20,364 bases of DNA from Promethearchaeota archaeon (GTDB lineage: Archaea; Asgardarchaeota; Lokiarchaeia; Sigyniarchaeales; Promethearchaeaceae). Below the pieces are notes generated by a model that was given only the letters and a program-made list of their open reading frames with translations, was not told the DNA's origin and searched no databases. Numbering within the stretch: position 1 is the first letter of the stretch; every line of letters begins with the position of its first letter. Shown here in pieces: positions 15,225 through 20,364 of this stretch. Where the stretch lies: NCBI GenBank assembly GCA_014729055.1, contig WJKO01000077.1, forward strand, positions 1 through 20,364. The letters are read 5' to 3'. Made by a program: the position numbers and the translations under genes.

Positions 15225-16400
15225 CTATTCATCGGTCATTTCTGCAATCTGAGCACCGCATCCTTTTGCTTCTGCCCCTTTGGCTCTACCTAGAATCTCT
15301 ATAACCTTTCCCTTTCTACCACATTCACAGCCATCTTCCATAACTACTCTAACCATATCATCTTGTAGAATAGAAACACCAGCATAACTATGAGCTGCAG
15401 GATTAATGATATTCAATAGCCCTTTCTCTCCATCCTCTACCGGTTCGAGCGTATCAACATCTCGGACGATAACATCTGCCCAAGGAGGTATATGTTTATT
15501 AAAGTGTTTACATTCCGCAATGACAACGTCAGTCTCCGTAAATTGATAGCCATCAATGATACTAGTGATTGGTATTCCTAAGATTTTGCTCAAATCCTTG
15601 CGGAACTTCTCTGGCTCCACCTTTTCACCAGTAAAACTTTTCCATCCGCCACCAACGGCAATCTTCGTATTTTCTCCAACATTGAAAGGTTTTCCCGTTT
15701 TTGCATACAGTTTACTTAAGGCACCATATAACAATGGAATTGACCCTCCAATCCACCCTTGACCCTTTTCTCCAGGATTTGACTGAAGAAATCCTAAAGT
15801 GGTTGGAACATCCAATTCAAAACGTTTCGCAGCACTAATTTCCCCTTCATTCACTTTTAGAGCCCAAACCCTGTTTTCAACGGGACATGTAATCGCCATC
15901 TCAAACATTCGCATAAAATGTGAACTTGGTTTTGGAACTTTCTGTTCTATTGGAATATGAGGTAATGGCGGTGTAAAAAACAGAGACCAATTATAATCCT
16001 TTAAGCCAACTTGATCTTCCAGTACCGTCCAAAATCCTTTCATGAAACGTTCCATCTGTAATTTAGATCTGCCAACCATTGATGGGTCCCCACTAGTTCC
16101 ACTTGACAATGCCCAGAATAGAATATCGTCCTCTGGAACACATAGGAGTTCTTTAGGCTTTCCTTTTGATCTCTTGAAGTTTGCCGTTGTCAAATAGGGA
16201 ATATCCTTGACATCAGCATAATTCTTTAAGTCTCGTCTTGGATCAAATTCCTTCTGCTTGCAGAATTTCCGATATAGCGCACAATTTTTAAACTGATGAT
16301 TTAACGATTCTTTAATGGCTTTAAATCGTAAATCCTTCGCTTTATCAAGATCTTCATAATATAAATCCGTTCCTTTGTCGATTAAGTCATCTACTATCAT
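15225..16400 (-). CDS. luxE: LuxE-type acyl-protein synthetase
   Basis: A 391-residue member of the LuxE branch of the adenylate-forming enzymes. LuxE activates a fatty acid with ATP and carries it on a C-terminal cysteine for LuxC. SSGTSGDPS (99-107) is the P-loop-like motif, GGGWKSFTGEK (250-260) and DGYQFTETD (283-291) are the adenylate-binding motifs, and D348 is the ribose-binding Asp. Near the C-terminus, GRAKGAEAKGCG has C381, at the place of the acylated cysteine. CECGRKG (358-364) is a further Cys pair that I do not expect in all relatives and could bind metal. Length is normal. The start has a possible Shine-Dalgarno (AGAAGGGT, about 8 bases upstream). LuxC follows 100 bp downstream. 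The FIST gene ends 130 bp upstream with a T tract, so LuxE probably has its own promoter. Confidence 0.88.
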   Translation of the reverse strand: MIVDDLIDKGTDLYYEDLDKAKDLRFKAIKESLNHQFKNCALYRKFCKQKEFDPRRDLKNYADVKDIPYLTTANFKRSKGKPKELLCVPEDDILFWALSSGTSGDPSMVGRSKLQMERFMKGFWTVLEDQVGLKDYNWSLFFTPPLPHIPIEQKVPKPSSHFMRMFEMAITCPVENRVWALKVNEGEISAAKRFELDVPTTLGFLQSNPGEKGQGWIGGSIPLLYGALSKLYAKTGKPFNVGENTKIAVGGGWKSFTGEKVEPEKFRKDLSKILGIPITSIIDGYQFTETDVVIAECKHFNKHIPPWADVIVRDVDTLEPVEDGEKGLLNIINPAAHSYAGVSILQDDMVRVVMEDGCECGRKGKVIEILGRAKGAEAKGCGAQIAEMTDE

Positions 16401-16458
16401 TTTTTTACCCTTCTAAAAATTATTACTCTTTAAAGAAATTGGTGCTTTTGATTATTAA

Positions 16459-16468
16459 AGGCATGCCT
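16459..16468. promoter_or_regulatory. Perfect palindrome AGGCATGCCT, candidate operator of LuxE
   Basis: A 10-bp perfect inverted repeat lies directly downstream (minus strand) of a TATATA element at about 16469-16475 and some 60 bp before the LuxE ATG. A repressor binding here would cover the start of transcription. It is G+C-rich in an otherwise AT-rich gap, which makes it stand out. No known regulator is implied. Confidence 0.35.
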
Positions 16469-16475
16469 ATATATT
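16469..16475 (-). promoter_or_regulatory. Putative TATA box of LuxE
   Basis: The minus strand reads GAATATATAGG here. Transcription would start near 16445, leaving a leader of about 45 nt before the ATG at 16400. Confidence 0.4.
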
Positions 16476-16498
16476 CAAAAAATTCTAGCTTTATTGAC

Positions 16499-16529
16499 AA
16501 AAAAAAATTGTAAAAATTATTATTAAAAA
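16499..16529 (-). terminator. T-rich terminator after the FIST gene
   Basis: Right after the FIST stop codon the minus strand shows T6, T5 and T9 tracts in about 30 nt. This probably ends the Roadblock-FIST transcript and separates it from LuxE. Confidence 0.45.
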
Positions 16530-16530
16530 A

Positions 16531-17850
16531 TTAATTACCGCCAACAAGCGTGATTAAAGTAACGCTGTTAAAATAGTAGTCATCACGTTTCGTCCCATAT
16601 ATTTCGCCGCCAGATCCCAAAATCAATCTAGGAACGTCTTCACCAATTGCTTCCCTCACCGTTTTAATGTATCTAGGCAAGTTATCCCCATATGAACTCA
16701 ACCGAAATATACAGTCAATACCAAGTAAGAATTTAGGATCTTGAATATTTTGTTTAGCATCTAATATTGCAGATTCAGTTGTTTTTAGTAGGACGTTAAT
16801 ATTACTTCTAAAGATTTCCATTTCATCCGGCACTTTATCGAAAGGAAAGCTAGTAGTTACTAATCCTCTTAAGTGTGGGTTAGTCATGGTTCCAGTAAGA
16901 TGGAATAGTTCCTTATCCTTTACTTTTTCTCTTGTTCCCAAAATGTGATAATAGTTGACATATCCTTGGTTTTCCAATTCCTCTAACGATCCTACGTTTA
17001 TATTTATCGCATCACAGAAGCCTTCAATTGCCTTTTTCTTATCTATTCTTAATAAGAAGTTACCTATATTTTTTGTTGCATGACATGTCACACCAGTAGG
17101 CTCTGCACCAGCAGCGAATCCATGACCGAACTTCGTGCCGTCTGCTTCAGACAGAATTACACCTGTTACAGCATCTTCAAGGACTTTATTATTGTAAAAC
17201 TCGTACGCTAAAGGCGATAAATTCGGATCAGTTGCAATATTGCCAATAACGGGTATATTCCAATCTTGTTCATAGAGTTCAGAGATCAATTCTTGAACAG
17301 TTGGCATTCCAATTCCTTGTTTTTTATAGCGTTTAAAGAGGAATTTGAATACCTTCGTAAATAACCCAGACATCGCAGCGGCTAATTTTGTATTCAACAT
17401 AGATTGTTGTTCCATAATTATAGGCGGAAATTTCATTCCGTCTTGGAACATCAACATTATTCTATTATCTTTGGGATTCAACTGGTTCTTCTTCTGTAAA
17501 ATATCATCAGCTATCTTCTTGTATTCCAAACGAGATTTCTCGTATTGAAAAGCATAATCTATGTCAAAGTCGCCCCCAATCAGCATTAATCCAACCGATT
17601 TTAAAGTAAACCTATCATTTACCATCATTCCATTAACCGTACTGCCGATTAAAACAGGTTCTGGTCCAATTATTGATTGTACTCCCTCTAAAACTTCCTT
17701 GTAATTGTATTTTTTCTTTGTCAGTTCATCTACCGCTAATATCGCGAGTTTTGGCTTTGTCTTGAGTCCACCTAATGCTTCTTTCGCAGCTTCTTTCCCT
17801 GCTTCCTTACTATCAATAGCTGTACTTAACCCTACATTTGCATCTAACAT
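16531..17850 (-). CDS. FIST-domain sensory protein
   Basis: A 439-residue protein with the FIST N and FIST C domains only. FIST (F-box and intracellular signal transduction) domains are thought to bind small ligands such as amino acids. The N domain runs from about 5 to 230, with KLAILAV (34-40), the conserved turn LIGSTVNG (67-74) and VGLMLIGGDFDI (86-97). The C domain spans about 240-400, with RIDKKKAIEGFCD near 270-285 and LLGIDCIFR near 375. There is no membrane segment and no output domain such as GGDEF, kinase or methyl-accepting module, so it must signal by contact with a partner. It is the third gene in a tight operon: 24 bp after the Roadblock-coiled-coil gene, behind a Shine-Dalgarno-like AGGTGGAG. 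A partner Roadblock protein is therefore the best guess for its output. Confidence 0.87.
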   Translation of the reverse strand: MLDANVGLSTAIDSKEAGKEAAKEALGGLKTKPKLAILAVDELTKKKYNYKEVLEGVQSIIGPEPVLIGSTVNGMMVNDRFTLKSVGLMLIGGDFDIDYAFQYEKSRLEYKKIADDILQKKNQLNPKDNRIMLMFQDGMKFPPIIMEQQSMLNTKLAAAMSGLFTKVFKFLFKRYKKQGIGMPTVQELISELYEQDWNIPVIGNIATDPNLSPLAYEFYNNKVLEDAVTGVILSEADGTKFGHGFAAGAEPTGVTCHATKNIGNFLLRIDKKKAIEGFCDAININVGSLEELENQGYVNYYHILGTREKVKDKELFHLTGTMTNPHLRGLVTTSFPFDKVPDEMEIFRSNINVLLKTTESAILDAKQNIQDPKFLLGIDCIFRLSSYGDNLPRYIKTVREAIGEDVPRLILGSGGEIYGTKRDDYYFNSVTLITLVGGN

Positions 17851-17874
17851 TTTTCTCCACCTTTTTCCATAGTA

Positions 17875-18699
17875 TTATTTCTTAATAATCCTCTTTCTCC
17901 AATTTTCAATACTCTTCATCAAAGCATCTTGCTCTTTCTCAGGTAAAGTTCCCGATAATTTACTGTAATCTCGTGCGGTTCTTGCAATATCATATAGAGC
18001 AAGCGATGTGCCCAAGTTCACCAAGATTGTTTCTTTCAATTGCTCGAGCAATTCTACATATTTTTCAGCAGTGATAGTATCTATTGCTAATTCAATGAGG
18101 TCAAAGATTTCTTCAAGTACATTGTATTTTTCAACTTTACTCTTCTTGGCTTCAAGCTCAGAAAGTAATTCAAATATTTTAACTGCTGCTTCAGCTTTGC
18201 GTTTAGCTTCTTCTTCAGCTTTGCGTTTAGCTTCTTCTTCAGCTTTGCGTCTCGCTTCCTCTTCAGCTTTACGTCTCGCTTCCTCTTCAGCTTTGCGTCT
18301 CGCCTCTTCTTCTTTTCTAATCCGTTCTTCCTCAACAGCGATTTTACCTTTCATCCTTTCAATAATATCAAACATGCCCATTTTTAAGTATGCCAAATTA
18401 ATATCTTTTGGACCGATTGACATAAGAAGGTAGCGAGGTGGAAGAATATACAGAAAAATAAAACCATTTTCTCCCTCTAACATTAATTCATTGAGATTAC
18501 CGTGTTTGAGTCCTTGTGAAAACTGTTGGAACGAATCCCGCAATACTGTAAGTTCCCAAAGAATATCCTCAGAGAGTTCTTTAGAAATAGTTGATTCGAT
18601 GACCTTATTTGTTTCGGCGTTGACTAAGATACTACCCTTAATTTCGGTAACATTTAATATTTCATCAATTTCATCTTTAAGATTTATTTGTACTGACAT
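17875..18699 (-). CDS. Roadblock/LC7-like domain protein with long charged coiled coil
   Basis: A 274-residue protein in three parts. Residues 1-118 fit a Roadblock/LC7 (MglB/longin-related) fold: helix, then KGSILVNAET and a strand with GFIFLYILPPRYLLMSI (79-95). Residues about 122-172 are a highly charged coiled coil made of an eight-residue unit A-(R/K)-R-K-A-E-E-E repeated five times. Residues 173-274 are helical, with leucine-rich stretches and a basic end. Roadblock proteins regulate small GTPases of Rag, Arf/Sar or MglA type and are abundant in Asgard archaea. The coiled coil could work as a rigid arm between the N-terminal dimer and the C-terminal helical part. The gene lies 20 bp after a second Roadblock gene and 24 bp before the FIST gene, behind an AAGGA Shine-Dalgarno. 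Confidence 0.82.
   Translation of the reverse strand: MSVQINLKDEIDEILNVTEIKGSILVNAETNKVIESTISKELSEDILWELTVLRDSFQQFSQGLKHGNLNELMLEGENGFIFLYILPPRYLLMSIGPKDINLAYLKMGMFDIIERMKGKIAVEEERIRKEEEARRKAEEEARRKAEEEARRKAEEEAKRKAEEEAKRKAEAAVKIFELLSELEAKKSKVEKYNVLEEIFDLIELAIDTITAEKYVELLEQLKETILVNLGTSLALYDIARTARDYSKLSGTLPEKEQDALMKSIENWRKRIIKK
18191..18310 (-). repeat. Five 24-bp tandem repeats encoding the coiled coil
   Basis: The units begin at 18191, 18215, 18239, 18263 and 18287; the plus-strand core is TCAGCTTTGCGT. Copies 1-2 (TTTAGCTTCTTC type) and 3-5 (CTCGCTTCCTC type) form two subgroups, which shows stepwise duplication. Each unit is eight codons, so copy-number change keeps the frame. Confidence 0.9.
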
Positions 18700-18719
18700 A
18701 ATATTATCATTCCTTTAGT

Positions 18720-19133
18720 TTAGTATACATAATCTCCTATAATTTCTGCTATTTTATGTGAAAAATCTTTGACAATAAAGGCGACAGGATAAATATCCGC
18801 ATCGTCAGAAACAATTGTAATCAAAATTGCGTTTGACCCACTACTCTGAATAATAACTCTCCCAAATTCACTATTCACGAAGACTCTATTGAGATTTCCT
18901 TGTTCCAATTCATTACACAAATTCTGAAATGTCAGATTGATAGAAGCGGATACTGCGCCTATAAGTATAGGATCAACGTCCTCTTCCCACGAACTTGATA
19001 TAGGCACGCCAGCTGGATATGATATTACAATTTGTCCTTTAATCCCCGTTTGCTCTCTTGTAAACTCAAGAACAGCCTCTTTTAGGGTTGTTAAACGAGG
19101 ATCGTCCATTGCAGCTTTTTTTAGTCTACTCAT
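18720..19133 (-). CDS. Roadblock/LC7 domain protein
   Basis: A 137-residue single-domain Roadblock/LC7 protein, first of the three-gene operon with the Roadblock-coiled-coil and FIST genes. Residues about 15-130 show the alternating pattern of the fold: TLKEAVLEFTREQTG, GQIVISYPAGVPISSSW (34-50), a long helix ILIGAVSASINLTFQNLC (57-74), the strand pair GRVIIQSSGSNAILITIVS (91-109) and a C-terminal helix. This order (helix, beta hairpin, long helix, beta hairpin, helix) is the one of MglB and Rag-type Roadblock dimers. It would form dimers and act as a GTPase regulator or scaffold; no GTPase gene is seen in the window. No catalytic residue is expected. Start at ATG 19133, with a TATA-like box about 38 bp upstream. 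Confidence 0.85.
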   Translation of the reverse strand: MSRLKKAAMDDPRLTTLKEAVLEFTREQTGIKGQIVISYPAGVPISSSWEEDVDPILIGAVSASINLTFQNLCNELEQGNLNRVFVNSEFGRVIIQSSGSNAILITIVSDDADIYPVAFIVKDFSHKIAEIIGDYVY

Positions 19134-19164
19134 CGTTAAATCTGATCCATTCTTTAGTCTTTGA

Positions 19165-19176
19165 AATATTAAAAAT
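19165..19176 (-). promoter_or_regulatory. Putative TATA box of the Roadblock-FIST operon
   Basis: The minus strand reads TTTTTAATATTTC here, centred about 38 bp before the ATG at 19133. A start about 26 bp further would leave a very short leader. Confidence 0.35.
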
Positions 19177-19221
19177 TACTGATAAAAATATTCAGATGTC
19201 TAAAAGTTCGTACAAATTGAA

Positions 19222-19253
19222 TAAAAAATAATAAAAAAAAATATAAAAAAAAT
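19222..19253 (-). terminator. Poly-T terminator after the BNR gene
   Basis: Following the BNR stop codon, the minus strand carries T8, T9 and T6 tracts within about 32 nt. It probably ends the BNR transcript before the Roadblock operon. Confidence 0.5.
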
Positions 19254-19261
19254 AATTTTTG

Positions 19262-20359
19262 TTATAGAACAAATATATCATGTGATATAGTCTTTCTTTT
19301 ATATGTATACACGCAGTGGATCAATCCATCTTTCGTCTCTAAGACACACGGATAAGAGAATTCCCTCAATTTTTCGTCCCGCAGATCAAATAAACGAATC
19401 CAGCTTGCTCCTTTGTCAGTACTCTTAGCGGCTGACAAGATGCCACGTCCTATTGTTAAAGGATTATATATCATTATGATAGCGCCTGTTTCAGACAAGG
19501 TTATTGCGACACAAGAGTTTGGATTGGGCAGTTCCATATTTTTTGGTTCTGTCCAGGTCCTTCCATTGTCAAATGACCTCATATCTGCAATATAGCCTGT
19601 CCTTGTCCGATTAACGCAATATAAACTTCCATCTTCAAATTGAATAACATCAGGTTGGATCATACCTTTTTTAATGCTATATAATTTGCTAAATTCCCAT
19701 GTTTTCCCATTATCGTGCGAAAACACAAAGCGGGAAGACCATTTTGTTTTATATTTCGGTACCTTTGTAACCTCATCATTGATAGGAAGGAGCCATGTGC
19801 CGCTATCGAGTACCAGTAGTGGACTTCTAACCCATAGGCCGTCTCTATCCGAGAATTCTTCTGGTTGAGTCCATGTTATTCCATGGTCTTTAGATTTTTT
19901 ATAGAATAACTTCCGGTGATCTTTTCTCCCATACGGGTCATCTTTTGCATAAAACGCAGCATACCACAGATGTAAAACATCATTATTGTCAAGAAATATT
20001 ACGGGATTGCCGCAAGCACGTTCGGGATCATCTGCAATAACTCTCGGTCTTGTATAATGAAAATCAATGGGTTGATGATTTTCATCTGATATCTTGTTCA
20101 CTTCACTAATGTCGTAGGTAATTTCCGAAAACATTATAGCAACATTAAGAAATCCTTCTGCTTTCCCGGAAAACCAAGCACAATATAATTTTTGAACTCC
20201 AGAATCAACTCCCGCGTTAATAATGGTAGATGCGTGGGCTCTGGGACGATCTTTGACTGAATCTATTGGATATATCTGATTTTGTTGAATGAATTGAGGG
20301 GAATGCTTGGTATAATCTAAGTTTCCCCGTTTTAATCTCCATTTGATTCTTTGCCACAT
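19262..20359 (-). CDS. BNR/Asp-box neuraminidase-like protein (BNR_2 family)
   Basis: A 365-residue six-bladed beta-propeller. Four Asp boxes (S-x-D-x-G-x-T/S-W) are visible: SKDHGITW, SHDNGKTW, SFDNGRTW and STDKGASW. The C-terminal part, with LPNPNS, YNPL, EFSYPCVL and VYTYKRKTISHDIFV, matches the 'predicted neuraminidase' group (BNR_2). Many of these are not true sialidases, and their substrates may be uronic-acid or deoxysugar glycosides. DRPRAHAS near residue 37-44 is the best candidate for the N-terminal Arg site. No signal peptide or membrane segment is seen after this start. The ATG is five bases from the window edge, so an upstream extension (and a signal peptide) cannot be excluded. 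The sulfatase and the sugar operon in this window make intracellular glycan or glycoside turnover a reasonable but unproven role. Confidence 0.85.
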   Translation of the reverse strand: MWQRIKWRLKRGNLDYTKHSPQFIQQNQIYPIDSVKDRPRAHASTIINAGVDSGVQKLYCAWFSGKAEGFLNVAIMFSEITYDISEVNKISDENHQPIDFHYTRPRVIADDPERACGNPVIFLDNNDVLHLWYAAFYAKDDPYGRKDHRKLFYKKSKDHGITWTQPEEFSDRDGLWVRSPLLVLDSGTWLLPINDEVTKVPKYKTKWSSRFVFSHDNGKTWEFSKLYSIKKGMIQPDVIQFEDGSLYCVNRTRTGYIADMRSFDNGRTWTEPKNMELPNPNSCVAITLSETGAIIMIYNPLTIGRGILSAAKSTDKGASWIRLFDLRDEKLREFSYPCVLETKDGLIHCVYTYKRKTISHDIFVL

Positions 20360-20364
20360 AGTTA

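Noticed and set aside
13481..16400. A bioluminescence operon
   Set aside because: Only LuxC- and LuxE-type genes are present; no LuxA/LuxB luciferase, LuxD or flavin reductase is seen nearby.
18191..18310. Regular 24-bp repeats, considered as a CRISPR array
   Set aside because: There are no spacers between units; the repeats are contiguous and in frame in a coding gene.
18008..18433. Plus-strand open frame of 141 residues with a repeated LRLASSSA pattern
   Set aside because: It is the exact shadow of the coiled-coil repeats of the Roadblock protein on the other strand; the minus-strand frame gives a coherent protein inside an operon.
1..20364. Prophage or integrated mobile element
   Set aside because: No integrase, transposase, capsid or terminase gene, no terminal repeats and no tRNA target; composition looks even along the window.

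Overview
The window looks like a chromosomal piece of an Asgard archaeon (Promethearchaeota), most likely a Lokiarchaeia-type genome. This is inferred, not proven. The support is: A+T-rich DNA with poly-A/poly-T gaps; TATA-like boxes about 30-40 bp before first genes, with Shine-Dalgarno sites mainly at internal operon genes; two Roadblock/LC7 proteins next to a FIST sensor; zinc-ribbon proteins; a solenoid plus winged-helix plus beta-sandwich protein; and many membrane proteins of no familiar family. No rRNA, tRNA, CRISPR array, insertion sequence or origin was seen, and no gap between genes exceeds about 160 bases.

Left part (1-3661, all minus strand): a probable operon read right to left. 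It encodes an FSA/transaldolase-like aldolase, a beta-hydroxyacid dehydrogenase (HIBADH/YihU family), an AEC-family exporter and a fucose/arabinose-isomerase-like enzyme cut by the window edge. The aldolase has Trp where a phosphate-binding Arg is expected. The dehydrogenase has Lys-Ser-Arg where most relatives have Ser-Gly-Gly. Isomerase, C-C cleavage, aldehyde reduction and export is the logic of sulfoglycolysis by the transaldolase route (sulfoquinovose to sulfofructose to sulfolactaldehyde to dihydroxypropanesulfonate). A related pathway for a non-phosphorylated deoxysugar fits as well. This is the best candidate for an undescribed system here.

Middle part (3851-10082): a membrane zinc-ribbon protein, a divergent GT4 glycosyltransferase, an MFS transporter, an orphan seven-helix membrane protein, an extended SDR (epimerase/3beta-HSD-like) with a small membrane protein in one operon, and a small zinc-ribbon protein with a histone-tail-like lysine-rich linker.

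Right part (10088-20359): a type I sulfatase without a signal peptide; a 604-residue helical-repeat protein whose winged helix and C-terminal beta-sandwich recall coat/adaptor subunits; LuxC- and LuxE-type fatty-acid reductase subunits without luciferase; a tight Roadblock, Roadblock-coiled-coil, FIST operon; and a four-Asp-box BNR (neuraminidase-like) protein. The sulfatase, BNR protein and sugar operon together suggest intracellular handling of sulfated or modified sugars. The Roadblock/FIST genes beside LuxE/LuxC suggest, more weakly, a sensory unit linked to fatty aldehyde metabolism.
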